Positions 1 through 7,642 of a stretch of DNA of 64,000 nucleotides are shown here, piece by piece (position 1 is the stretch's first letter; the number at the start of each line of letters is the position of its first letter). Below the pieces are notes generated by a model. It ran no database searches. It was not told where the DNA came from and was given only the letters and a program-made list of their open reading frames with translations. The stretch comes from Hyphomicrobium methylovorum (GTDB taxonomy: Bacteria > Pseudomonadota > Alphaproteobacteria > Rhizobiales > Hyphomicrobiaceae). The stretch spans positions 2,026,501 through 2,090,500 of the forward strand of contig NZ_QHJE01000001.1 in assembly GCF_013626205.1 (NCBI RefSeq), read 5' to 3'. The position numbers and the translations under genes are program-made.

Positions 1-1
1 G

Positions 2-49
2 GCGGAGATTCCGCCGAATGCGTCGCTCGCCGATAATTCGCAGCACTGA
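2..49 (+). CDS. Possible 3' end of an upstream gene (partial)
   Basis: An open frame enters from the left edge and ends at TGA (47-49), about 55 bases before rlmH on the same strand. Only 15 codons are visible, so no function can be assigned. In many alphaproteobacteria the gene before rlmH encodes the ribosome silencing factor RsfS, which is the natural guess from gene order, but no residue here proves it. Confidence 0.25.
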   Translation, partial: AEIPPNASLADNSQH

Positions 50-103
50 CGGCGAAGTGAAGGCCCGCTCAATTTCGGCCGATGCGTTTTCCGGCAGGTG
101 ATC

Positions 104-589
104 ATGCGTGTTGTGATCGGAGCCGTCGGCAAGCTGAAAGATGCTGAAGAGCGGGCGATGTGTGAGCGCTATATGAAGCGCTTCAACGGAGCGGGGCGAG
201 CCATTGGGCTGGGTCCGCTCGATGTTCACGAATTTTCCGAAAGCCGCGCGCAAAGCGCTGACGAACGCAAACGCGACGAGGCATCCCGTTTATTGAAGGA
301 TGTGCCCGCGGGGGCGTTCATCGTTGCACTCGATCCTGGCGGACGCTCCCTCGATAGCGAGGCATTTGCTGCGCTCATCCGCGACAAGCGCGATGGCGCG
401 ACGAAAGCAACGGCGTTTCTGATTGGCGGCCCGGACGGTCACGGGCGGAGCGTGTTGGACGATTCATCGATCTTGAAACTGTCTCTCGGTGCGCTGACGC
501 TGCCGCACGGACTAGCGCGTGTCGTTCTGCTTGAGCAGATCTACAGAGCCGCTACGATACTTTCCGGACATCCCTATCATCGCGCGTGA
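104..589 (+). CDS. rlmH: 23S rRNA (pseudouridine1915-N3)-methyltransferase RlmH
   Basis: RlmH is a small SPOUT-fold methyltransferase that methylates pseudouridine 1915 in helix 69 of 23S rRNA on assembled 70S ribosomes, using S-adenosylmethionine. The 161-residue length is close to the family norm (about 155-160). The trefoil-knot signature FLIGGPDGHG lies near residue 104, followed by the HGLARVVLLEQIYRA segment and a C-terminal GHPYH. The ATG at 104 was preferred to an in-frame GTG at 98, because AGGTG just upstream fits a ribosome binding site and MRVVIGAVGK matches the family N-terminus. Identification is firm; start is uncertain by two codons. Confidence 0.96.
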   Translation: MRVVIGAVGKLKDAEERAMCERYMKRFNGAGRAIGLGPLDVHEFSESRAQSADERKRDEASRLLKDVPAGAFIVALDPGGRSLDSEAFAALIRDKRDGATKATAFLIGGPDGHGRSVLDDSSILKLSLGALTLPHGLARVVLLEQIYRAATILSGHPYHRA

Positions 590-626
590 TTAGGATGGGT
601 AACTAAAGCAACCGAGGGGAAATCGC

Positions 627-1133
627 ATGGACTCGCTGTCTAAGTGTTGTTTTCCGCCGATCGTCGGGCCCGAGGCTCGAATTCTCGTTCTCGGTACTTT
701 GCCGGGTGAGGAGTCGCTTAGGCTTCAACAGTACTATGGTCATTCGCGAAATCATTTCTGGCCGATCATCGCTGAAGTTTGCGGTGAAAAACTTCCGAGC
801 GAATATTCGGATCGAATTGCGATGGTGATGCGAAGCAGGATTGCTCTCTGGGATGTCCTAAAGAGCGCGGTTCGCGACGGGACAGCCTTGGATTCTGCAA
901 TCGCCAACGAGTGTGCAAATGACTTTGCATCCTTTTTTCGTGAGTATCCGAAGATACGAACGATCGCGTTTAATGGAAATAACGCGCTGAAGTTCTTCAG
1001 GCGTCATGTGCAGAAAACTCAGGATCTACCTGCTGATCTCGTTTTCCTAGAAACACTGCCTTCCACGAGCCCCGCCTATGCTCGGCAGCTCAGCGAGAAA
1101 ACTGCGCGTTGGCAGAACGCGTTCTCTGCATAA
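627..1133 (+). CDS. DNA-deoxyinosine glycosylase (family 6 uracil-DNA glycosylase)
   Basis: The 168-residue protein begins with the glycosylase fold signature ILVLGTLPGEESLR (about residues 20-33), followed by YYGHSRNHFWPI, and has a TLPSTSPA segment near residue 142. This pattern belongs to the hypoxanthine-DNA glycosylase branch of the uracil-DNA glycosylase superfamily, which excises deaminated adenine (hypoxanthine) and some mismatched uracil from DNA in base excision repair. GAGGGG upstream of the ATG is a good ribosome binding site. It stands alone between rlmH and a convergent dehydrogenase gene. Codon use is less GC-rich than in its neighbours, which may hint at later acquisition. Confidence 0.85.
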   Translation: MDSLSKCCFPPIVGPEARILVLGTLPGEESLRLQQYYGHSRNHFWPIIAEVCGEKLPSEYSDRIAMVMRSRIALWDVLKSAVRDGTALDSAIANECANDFASFFREYPKIRTIAFNGNNALKFFRRHVQKTQDLPADLVFLETLPSTSPAYARQLSEKTARWQNAFSA

Positions 1134-1154
1134 ATTGTGCGCCGAATATCGGCG

Positions 1155-1988
1155 TCAGAACCGTCGGGCGAAGTAGTCGCTGGCGAATTCGGGGAGCAGG
1201 CGGCGCATTGCGGCGGCCATGTAGGTCGGAACGGTTACGTAGTAGTGGCGGCGCGGTCGTGAGCTTTCAACTGCGTGCACGAGGCGTTTCGTAACTGCTT
1301 CCGGTTCGAGCTTGAAACGGTTTGTGCCGCCCGCTTGGAACGCTTCGAGGCGTTCGCGATAGGCGGTGCGATGGGGCGAGTTATCGATATCGATCGTCTC
1401 GACAAGGCGCGCGGCGACGTGTTCGACGAAGCGTGAGCGAATGGGGCCTGGGTCAATCAGGGATACTGAGATTCCCGATCCTTCGAGTTCCAGCCGCAGG
1501 GCCGTCGTCAATGCTTCAAGTGCAAATTTCGAAGCGCAGTACGCGCCGCGATATGGGGCCGAGACGAGACCGAGCACGGAAGAGCAATTGACGATGCGTC
1601 CTTCGCCGTTCTTGCGCATCGCCGGGATGAGGCGGCGCGTGAGATCATGCGTGCCGATGACGTTGACTTCAAACTGTTCTCGCAACAGTGCCGGCGACAG
1701 GTCTTCGACGGCGCCGGGTTGGCCGTAAGCGGCGTTGTTGAAAAGAGCTGTGAGGCTGCCGCGCGTCAACTCAAGGGCGCGTATGGCGCAGGTCGCGATT
1801 GACTGAGGGTCGTTGAGTTCCAGGCGTAGCGCGTCAACGCCATCAAAGTTTTTCAAGCGAGCGATGTCGTCTGCTGTTCGGGCCGTCGCGATGACGCGCC
1901 AACCCCGCTCTCGCATCGTGTGCACCGCTGCACGCCCGATTCCAGACGAACATCCCGTGATGAGAATTGATCGTGTCATTTCGCCCAT
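1155..1988 (-). CDS. SDR-family oxidoreductase
   Basis: A classical short-chain dehydrogenase/reductase of 277 residues. Visible are the cofactor motif TGCSSGIG near residue 11, the NNAAYG structural motif, the catalytic YCASK (Tyr-x-x-x-Lys) preceded by the serine of NCSSVLG, and DPGPIRS after the active site. GGAG lies 5 bases before the ATG at 1988. The substrate cannot be read from sequence; the long C-terminal part resembles the 17-beta-hydroxysteroid/retinol dehydrogenase-like SDRs. It converges with the glycosylase gene and is not obviously in an operon. Confidence 0.85.
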   Translation of the reverse strand: MGEMTRSILITGCSSGIGRAAVHTMRERGWRVIATARTADDIARLKNFDGVDALRLELNDPQSIATCAIRALELTRGSLTALFNNAAYGQPGAVEDLSPALLREQFEVNVIGTHDLTRRLIPAMRKNGEGRIVNCSSVLGLVSAPYRGAYCASKFALEALTTALRLELEGSGISVSLIDPGPIRSRFVEHVAARLVETIDIDNSPHRTAYRERLEAFQAGGTNRFKLEPEAVTKRLVHAVESSRPRRHYYVTVPTYMAAAMRRLLPEFASDYFARRF

Positions 1989-2148
1989 CGAAACTCCGGT
2001 GTTCCCGAATTCGGCTTAGCACGCGTGCGATACAATCGCCGAATGGTGAGGCGCACTGAAACGCGATTTTCGCACCGATTCGTGGACGGCGTGGTTGCGG
2101 CGCGACGGTTCAGGCTGTTCAGCAGAGCGTATTGACGGATTTACGCAC

Positions 2149-2538
2149 TCATTTGCGGAATTTCAGAAGCACTTTGCCGTTCTCGCCTTTGAGAACCAGC
2201 TTGCCGTTTTCAAGCGTGAAGGCGCGCGCTTCTTCGAGTGCCGCGAAGTATCTGGATTCGATTTCCGATTTGCCTTCGCAGAACATCCTGGTCGAAACCA
2301 GAGGACCGATCTGCACCGCGTCGTCTTCGATCGCGATCGGACCGTTGAAGCGATTGCAGCCGCCGGTGCCGGAGACTTTGTCAGTCGTGTAAGCGAGCGT
2401 CGGTCCGTCGACCGCTTTGCCGTCGAGTTCGATGGCGACCCATTGAGCCGTCAACGGTGCCTCGTCTTCTTCGGCATGGACGGCGACCGCCAGCGGCAGA
2501 GCCAGCGCGGCAACGGCAAAGGCGATCGCTCGTTTCAT
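2149..2538 (-). CDS. META-domain protein (HslJ-like), exported
   Basis: The 129-residue product starts at MKRAIAFAVAALALPLAVAVHA, a clear signal peptide cleaved around residue 22, so the mature protein is periplasmic or surface-located. The remainder is one META/HslJ-type domain: an AQWVAIELDGK strand, then GTGGCNRFNG, FCEG and a C-terminal LENGKLVLKGENGK. The GG-C-N-R-F-G pattern and the later cysteine are typical of the family. A longer upstream start at 2580 would overlap the end of mcd and destroy the signal peptide. It follows mcd on the same strand with a 31-base gap, so it is probably cotranscribed; its link to that pathway is unknown. Confidence 0.82.
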   Translation of the reverse strand: MKRAIAFAVAALALPLAVAVHAEEDEAPLTAQWVAIELDGKAVDGPTLAYTTDKVSGTGGCNRFNGPIAIEDDAVQIGPLVSTRMFCEGKSEIESRYFAALEEARAFTLENGKLVLKGENGKVLLKFRK

Positions 2539-2569
2539 GTCAAAAGTCCTCAGAGTATTTTGGCCGAAC

Positions 2570-4249
2570 TCAGTTCGCATTCTCCAGCAGGCGGCGCGCG
2601 ATCACCTGCGCTTGAATTTCTGCTGCACCTTCGAAGATGTTCAGGATGCGTGCATCACAGAGAACGCGGCTGACCGGGTATTCGAGGGCGAAGCCGTTGC
2701 CGCCGTGAATCTGCAGAGCGTTGTCGGCGTTGGCCCAGGCGACGCGTGCGCCGAGGAGCTTCGCCATGCCGGCTTCGAGATCGCAGCGACGGCCCGCATC
2801 TTTCTGACGTGCGGAGAAGTATGTGAGCTGGCGCGCGATCATCGTTTCGACCGCCATCATCACGACCTTGTTGCGTACGCGCGGGAACGCATAGATCGGC
2901 TTGCCGAACTGCGAGCGTTCAAGCGCATACTTGAGTCCGAGATCCATTGCGCATTGTGCAACGCCGACGGCGCGCGCGGCCGTCTGAATGCGTGCGCCTT
3001 CGAACGTATTCATAAGCTGTTTGAAGCCTTGGCCTTCAACGCCGCCGAGCAGATTTTCGGCCGGAACTTCGAAGGCATCGAAGGAAATGTCGTATTCCTT
3101 CATGCCGCGGTAGCCGAGAACTTCAATCTCGCCGCCGCTCATGCCCTGCGCCGGGAACGGCTCGCCGTCGCTGCCGCGCGGTTTTTCGGCGAGGAACATC
3201 GACAGGCCCTTGTAGCCGGGCTCATTCGGGTTCGTGCGGGTGAGAACGGTCATCACGTCGGCGCGAACGGGATGCGTGATCCACGTCTTCTGGCCGGTGA
3301 TTTTGTAAACGTCGCCTTCCTTCACGGCGCGCGTTTTGAGAGACGCGAGGTCGGAGCCGGTGTTGGGCTCGGTGAAGACGGCGGTGGGCAGCATTTCGCC
3401 CGATGCGATTTTCGGAAGGTATTTTGCTTTCTGCTCCGGCGTGCCGTTGTGCAGAATGAGTTCACCGGCGATTTCGGCGCGTGTTCCGAGCGAACCGACG
3501 CCGATGTATGCGCGCGAGAGCTCTTCGGACGCGACGCACATTGCTTCCTTGCCGAGTGCCATGCCGCCGAATTCTTCCGGAAGCGCCAAGCCAAACACGC
3601 CGAGCTCAGCCAACTTGGAGATGACTTCGAGCGGGATGTATTCGTTCTTGAGGTGCCACTCGTGGGCGTGCGGATAGACCTCGTCGAGGCCGAAGCGGCG
3701 CATCAGGTCCTGGATCTGCGCGTGGGTTTCGTCGAGGCCCGTGTCGCCGAAGGTCATGGCTTCGGGCTGTGCGGAAATAAGCTCGCCGAGGCGTGCCTTC
3801 ACGGTTTCAGAGCCGCCTTCAGCAATGAGATCCGCGATTGAATCTTCGAAGCGGCGGAGATCTGCTTTCGGCACGCCGAGCGCATCGGCGCGCGCAATTT
3901 CGAGCTGGCTCATCGGGATGCCGTTCGCGATCTGCGCGCCGTATTCGGCGAAGCCCGCAATCAGAAGAAGCTGCTCGAATTCGCCAAGGCGGCCTTCGCC
4001 TTTCAGCCGGCTCGCCCAGTCATGCAACTGGCGGAGGCCTTCAACCGTCGTTGCCAGCCAGGCAAGGCCGTGCGCGACGTGCTGCGCATTGTCGATGCCG
4101 CCTTCTTCCTGGATCTTGATGCGAACTCCGGCCTTCGCTGCTTGCAGGATGCGGTCGGCTTCCATCACGGCTTCGCCGCAGCGCTCGATGAGCTTTTCAG
4201 GGCTGGCGGAAAGATTGCTGCTTCCTGCCTTCAACGGCGCAACGGACAT
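2570..4249 (-). CDS. mcd: (2S)-methylsuccinyl-CoA dehydrogenase (acyl-CoA dehydrogenase family)
   Basis: The 559-residue protein is a flavin acyl-CoA dehydrogenase with an extra N-terminal helical region of about 150 residues, longer than the 380-400 residues of ordinary members. The FAD/substrate motif TEPNTGSD and the C-terminal IFEGAAEIQ, where most relatives have YEGTSEIQ, are visible. This size and N-terminal extension match methylsuccinyl-CoA dehydrogenase, which oxidises (2S)-methylsuccinyl-CoA to mesaconyl-CoA in the ethylmalonyl-CoA pathway; ccr and ecm nearby support the assignment. CAGGAG lies 8 bases before the ATG at 4249; a longer frame to 4351 lacks such a site. Direct repeats in the promoter region suggest regulation. 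Confidence 0.85.
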   Translation of the reverse strand: MSVAPLKAGSSNLSASPEKLIERCGEAVMEADRILQAAKAGVRIKIQEEGGIDNAQHVAHGLAWLATTVEGLRQLHDWASRLKGEGRLGEFEQLLLIAGFAEYGAQIANGIPMSQLEIARADALGVPKADLRRFEDSIADLIAEGGSETVKARLGELISAQPEAMTFGDTGLDETHAQIQDLMRRFGLDEVYPHAHEWHLKNEYIPLEVISKLAELGVFGLALPEEFGGMALGKEAMCVASEELSRAYIGVGSLGTRAEIAGELILHNGTPEQKAKYLPKIASGEMLPTAVFTEPNTGSDLASLKTRAVKEGDVYKITGQKTWITHPVRADVMTVLTRTNPNEPGYKGLSMFLAEKPRGSDGEPFPAQGMSGGEIEVLGYRGMKEYDISFDAFEVPAENLLGGVEGQGFKQLMNTFEGARIQTAARAVGVAQCAMDLGLKYALERSQFGKPIYAFPRVRNKVVMMAVETMIARQLTYFSARQKDAGRRCDLEAGMAKLLGARVAWANADNALQIHGGNGFALEYPVSRVLCDARILNIFEGAAEIQAQVIARRLLENAN

Positions 4250-4565
4250 ACGAATTCTCCTGAGAACGTGCGGGAACGTCGAAGGCGAGCGGGGCCCGGC
4301 TTCGCGACGGTGATTGGTCAATCGGTCAGGTGTGACTTCTTTATAAAACACGGTGATTAGTCAACTCTCGGGGCGCTTTCCGGAGCGCGCGACCTATCGG
4401 CGCGAAACGGGCCGCTGGGCGTTCTCCGGCGAATCGTTAACGGCCCGCGAGCTGTGATTTTATGCCTGTGTCTCAATTGCCTCCCATTCGTCAGGCAGTG
4501 GACCGCGCGCCTGCGAAACACTAGGTTCCCGCGGCTGGTGGCTAACGGATCGGGATTGAAACGGC
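4250..4565. other. Divergent intergenic region mcd / brkB-like
   Basis: These 316 bases separate divergent genes and should contain both promoters. The mcd-proximal half holds the direct repeats described separately. The other half is GC-rich, with a 7-base inverted repeat (CGGGCCG near 4407 and CGGCCCG near 4441) but no clear -35/-10 pair. No small gene is evident. Confidence 0.6.
4308..4364 (-). promoter_or_regulatory. Candidate mcd operator: two 14-base direct repeats 43 bases apart
   Basis: CGGTGATTGGTCAA (4308-4321) recurs as CGGTGATTAGTCAA (4351-4364), 13 of 14 bases identical and about four helical turns apart, 60-115 bases upstream of the mcd start codon. The first copy contains a perfect small dyad, GATTG-GT-CAATC (4312-4323); the second is a degenerate form of it. 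On the mcd strand a TTGACT hexamer overlaps the distal copy and could be a -35 element. Spacing and position suggest a binding site for a dimeric regulator; which protein binds is unknown. Confidence 0.5.
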
Positions 4566-5450
4566 ATGAAGCGGATGCGGCGATTGTTCGATGCCCTCTA
4601 TAGGGTTTACGAGCATTCGGGGTTCGCCATGGCTGGCGCTGTGGCGTTTTCGTTTGTTGTCTCGCTCTTTCCGTTTTCGATCTTCCTCGGCGCCCTGTCG
4701 GGCGTTTTCGGGGGCCGCGAACTGGCTCAAGACGCCATCGCACAGCTCTTCGCAATTCTTCCGGGTCCGGTCGCCAAGGGGATCGCTCCTGAAGTTGAAG
4801 CGGTGATGGGGTCGAGGCGTATCGATCTTCTGACGGCCAGCGGATTTCTTGCGCTGTTCTTCGCAACGAGCGCTATCGAGACGCTGCGCGCGGCGCTCAA
4901 CGGTGCTTACCGGGTGCATGAAACGCGGACGTATCCGCTGTGTCTGCTGATCAGCATGCTTTTTGTTTTCGTCAGCGCGATTTCGACGTTGGTGCTGACG
5001 TGGGCGGTCGTCGTCGGACCAAGCGTCGTTGGACCGGCAATCGCGTCGCTGTTTCAGACGGAATGGGTCAAGACGCTTTTCGACTCGAGCTGGCTCGGGC
5101 CGGGCGTACGTTATGCGCTTGCTGGAGCGGTCAGCGCGATCGAGCTGCTGGCGCTGCATTTGTGGCTCGCTGCCGGGCGCCGCCGCGTGGCCGATGTCTG
5201 GCCGGGCGTTATACTCTCGATTGCTCTATGGCTGGCGCTTGCCGGGCTCTGGTCGCACTATCTCGAGATCACCAACTACTCGCTCTTTTATGCGGGCCTC
5301 TCGCAATTGATGATCGCGCTGATTTTCTTTCAGTTCACGGCGATCACGATTCTGCTGGGCGCTGAATTCAATCGCGGCATCATGGAAATGAAGCGCATGC
5401 GGCGCGAGGCGGCCGAGCGGGCGGCGTTTAGTGGCGGTTCGCCGAGCTGA
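4566..5450 (+). CDS. YihY/BrkB-family inner-membrane protein
   Basis: A 294-residue polytopic membrane protein with about six hydrophobic segments. The N-terminal motif HSGFAMAGAVAFSFVVSLFP and the central segments from about residue 95 (FFATSAIETLRAALNGAY) are diagnostic of the YihY/virulence factor BrkB family (once misannotated as RNase BN). The C-terminus (residues 270-294) is charged and cytoplasmic. The function is unresolved; transport or envelope roles have been proposed for relatives. It converges on ccr, with a shared terminator hairpin between them. Confidence 0.85.
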   Translation: MKRMRRLFDALYRVYEHSGFAMAGAVAFSFVVSLFPFSIFLGALSGVFGGRELAQDAIAQLFAILPGPVAKGIAPEVEAVMGSRRIDLLTASGFLALFFATSAIETLRAALNGAYRVHETRTYPLCLLISMLFVFVSAISTLVLTWAVVVGPSVVGPAIASLFQTEWVKTLFDSSWLGPGVRYALAGAVSAIELLALHLWLAAGRRRVADVWPGVILSIALWLALAGLWSHYLEITNYSLFYAGLSQLMIALIFFQFTAITILLGAEFNRGIMEMKRMRREAAERAAFSGGSPS

Positions 5451-5474
5451 GCTGAAAGCGTATTCCAAAAGAAA

Positions 5475-5502
5475 TCGGGCGAACGCTGTAGCGTCCGCCC
5501 GA
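5475..5502. terminator. Bidirectional intrinsic terminator between brkB-like gene and ccr
   Basis: TCGGGCG (5475-5481) and CGCCCGA (5496-5502) pair, with an inner ACGCT/AGCGT stem giving about 12 base pairs and a 2-base loop. On the plus strand a T-rich stretch follows (ATCGTTTTTC); on the minus strand ATTTCTTTTGG follows. It lies between the two convergent stop codons, so it can serve both transcripts. Confidence 0.75.
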
Positions 5503-5559
5503 GAAAATCGTTTTTCAATTTGCGCCGTGCAAATGTCGCTTGGCGCCTGCCAACTAGCT

Positions 5560-6927
5560 TTAGCTGGCTTTCTGGCCGGCTTCGATAACGTCTTCGAGCG
5601 AGCGAAGGCCTGTCGTCGGAGCGGATACGAGAACGGCCATATTGCCCGGCTTATGCTCGTTTTTGTACATGCGCATATGGGCCTTGGGAATCTGCTCCCA
5701 AGAGAAGACCTCCGACATGCACGGGTCGATGCGCCGTTCGATGACGAGGCGGTTTGCCTGGCTTGCCTGCATGAGGTTGGCGAAGTGTGAGCCCTGCACG
5801 CGCTTCTGGTGCATCCAGAGATAGCGTGCGTCCATCGTCAAATTGTAACCGGTCGTGCCGGCGCAGATGACGACCATGCCGCCACGCTTCACGACGAGGA
5901 CGGATACTGGGAACGTCGATTCGCCCGGATGCTCGAACACGCAGTCGACGTTGTTGCCTTTGCCGGTCGTTTCCCAGATCGCGGAGCCGAACTTGCGGGC
6001 TTCCTTCATCCAGTCGTTGAATTCCGGAGAATTCACCTTCGGGAGCTGACCCCAGCAGTTGAATTTTTTGCGGTTGATGACGCCCTTGGCGCCAAGCTGC
6101 TTCACGAAGTCCGTCTTATCGTCTTCGGAAACGACGCCGATCGCGTTAGCACCGGAGGTGGCACAAAGCTGGATCGCCATTGAGCCGAGACCGCCCGATG
6201 CGCCCCAGACGAGCACGTTGTGGCCGGGGCGAAGAACGTTCGGACGATGGCCGAAAAGCATGCGGTAAGCGGTGGCGAGCACGAGCGTGTAGCAGGCGCT
6301 TTCTTCCCAGGTGAGGTGCTTGGGGCGCTCCAGAAGCTGACGGTCCTGAACGCGGCAGAACTGCGCGAACGAGCCGTCCGGCGTCTCATAGCCCCAGATG
6401 CGCTGGCTGGGCGAAAACATCGGGTCGCCGCCGTTGCATTCTTCGTCGTCACCGTCGTCCTGGTTGCAATGGATGACGACTTCGTCGCCGACCTTCCAGC
6501 GCTTCACCTTCGAGCCGACGGCCCAAACGATGCCCGAGGCATCCGAGCCTGCGATGTGGTAGGGCTGCTTGTGGACGTTAAACATCGAGACGGGCGTTCC
6601 GAGCGACGCCCAGACGCCGTTGTAGTTGACACCGGCGGCCATCACCAGGACGAGAACGTCGTGGCTGTCGAGTTCCCAGGTCGGGACGACCTCGACCTGC
6701 ATCGCCGTTTCGGGAAGGCCCTCGCGTTCTTTGCGGATCGTCCAGGCGTACATGTTCTTCGGAACATGGCCGAGCGGCGGGATTTCTCCGATTTCGTAGA
6801 GGTCTTTTTTCTCGCCCAGCTCGGCGGTGCGAGATGGGCCGGCATTATTTTTAGTTGCCACGTTCTGGCTCGACATTGGTGCTGTGTCTCCCGACAATTC
6901 CCGCAGTGAGTGGCCGTTTTGGCTCAT
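5560..6927 (-). CDS. ccr: Crotonyl-CoA carboxylase/reductase
   Basis: Ccr reductively carboxylates crotonyl-CoA with NADPH and CO2 to (2S)-ethylmalonyl-CoA, the defining step of the ethylmalonyl-CoA pathway. The sequence has KKDLYEIGEIPPLGHVPKN, AGVNYNGVWASLGTP, WGYETPDGSFAQFC, the Rossmann motif GASGGLGSMAIQL and the late MHQKRVQGSHFAN; these include the Asn, Phe/Glu and His positions known to hold CO2 in characterised Ccr enzymes. It is 455 residues from the ATG at 6927. A second ATG at 6876 would give 438 residues, nearer the family norm of about 430. GGGGAAG 9 bases before the 6927 ATG decided the call; that site is partly inside a hairpin. Confidence 0.95.
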   Translation of the reverse strand: MSQNGHSLRELSGDTAPMSSQNVATKNNAGPSRTAELGEKKDLYEIGEIPPLGHVPKNMYAWTIRKEREGLPETAMQVEVVPTWELDSHDVLVLVMAAGVNYNGVWASLGTPVSMFNVHKQPYHIAGSDASGIVWAVGSKVKRWKVGDEVVIHCNQDDGDDEECNGGDPMFSPSQRIWGYETPDGSFAQFCRVQDRQLLERPKHLTWEESACYTLVLATAYRMLFGHRPNVLRPGHNVLVWGASGGLGSMAIQLCATSGANAIGVVSEDDKTDFVKQLGAKGVINRKKFNCWGQLPKVNSPEFNDWMKEARKFGSAIWETTGKGNNVDCVFEHPGESTFPVSVLVVKRGGMVVICAGTTGYNLTMDARYLWMHQKRVQGSHFANLMQASQANRLVIERRIDPCMSEVFSWEQIPKAHMRMYKNEHKPGNMAVLVSAPTTGLRSLEDVIEAGQKAS

Positions 6928-6936
6928 TAACTCACA

Positions 6937-6960
6937 CTTCCCCGCTTTTTGGCGGCGGGG
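6937..6960 (-). promoter_or_regulatory. Hairpin overlapping the ccr ribosome binding site
   Basis: On the ccr strand, CCCCGC (6960-6955) can pair with GCGGGG (6945-6940) across a 9-base loop. The second arm is the first part of the GGGGAAG sequence (6943-6937) that forms the likely ribosome binding site of the 6927 start. Folding would hide it, so translation from this start might be controlled or reduced in favour of the internal ATG at 6876. Confidence 0.4.
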
Positions 6961-7131
6961 ACCGCAGTATGAAGCATGTTTTTGCGCTGCAATGAAGGGG
7001 TAAGCGTGCGCGCTGTTAACTCGGCATCAATAACCCTTTAACCCCTGGTGGCCTAATAATGGCGTGTACAAGACCTGAGGCGTTTTGGCAGCGGTCACGA
7101 TTGCCGCACTTTTTGAGTACGAGAGCGTCGC

Positions 7132-7503
7132 ATGCAAGATTTGATGTGGCAGCTTAAAGATATTGATGCGCTTTCCGTTTACATCACGTTGCTTTTTGCG
7201 GGCGCGGTGTTCTGGTTTATCCGCGAAATCATAGATGCGCCGATGCTGGCGGTTTTTTCGTTGCCCGCTCTCGTTATTGGCGGGCTCTTGGTTCCCGCCT
7301 TTTTCCGGTCTGAAGTCATTGTCCTCACACCGGACCAGGAAGCCAACGCGGCGGCAACGTGTGCGCTGGGCGTGCTGGGTGCTCTCATTCTAATGGTGGC
7401 TGGCAAGTGGCTTTGGCTCGTCTACAAAGAGCGCCAAGTGCAGCGAACCAAACTGGCCGCGCTGCAGTCACAGGTCTTTCCCGAGCAGCCGCCGTCACAG
7501 TAG
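7132..7503 (+). CDS. Small three-helix membrane protein of unknown function
   Basis: The 123-residue product has three hydrophobic segments, at about residues 15-30, 37-55 and 76-97, then a short charged cytoplasmic-type tail (VYKERQVQRTKLAALQSQVF). I do not recognise a family. It lies between ccr (divergent) and ecm (same strand, 139 bases downstream), inside the ethylmalonyl-CoA gene group, so a role connected with that pathway is possible but unsupported. GAGAG upstream of the ATG is a weak ribosome binding site. Hydrophobic codon pattern and length make a real gene likely. Confidence 0.7.
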   Translation: MQDLMWQLKDIDALSVYITLLFAGAVFWFIREIIDAPMLAVFSLPALVIGGLLVPAFFRSEVIVLTPDQEANAAATCALGVLGALILMVAGKWLWLVYKERQVQRTKLAALQSQVFPEQPPSQ

Positions 7504-7548
7504 CTCTTTGTTCCCACATACAAGTGGACCTGTTCTGCTCCTAGGGCG

Positions 7549-7567
7549 CGGCGAACTGCCGTTTTTT
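7549..7567 (+). terminator. Weak terminator-like hairpin before ecm
   Basis: CGGC (7549-7552) pairs with GCCG (7558-7561) across GAACT, followed by six T residues (7562-7567). The 4-base stem is short, so termination would be partial; it follows the stop codon of the small membrane protein at 7503 and lies upstream of the ecm start. Confidence 0.35.
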
Positions 7568-7642
7568 GCTTTCCGTAACGATCCGGTACTTTACAATCCC
7601 TCCAGTACACTTCGGCCCCTGACCTCGAAAGACGCACTTCCT

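Noticed and set aside
2537-3841. 434-codon plus-strand open frame
   Set aside because: Lies antisense to mcd, an unmistakable acyl-CoA dehydrogenase gene; long antisense frames are expected in GC-rich coding DNA and no domain is visible.
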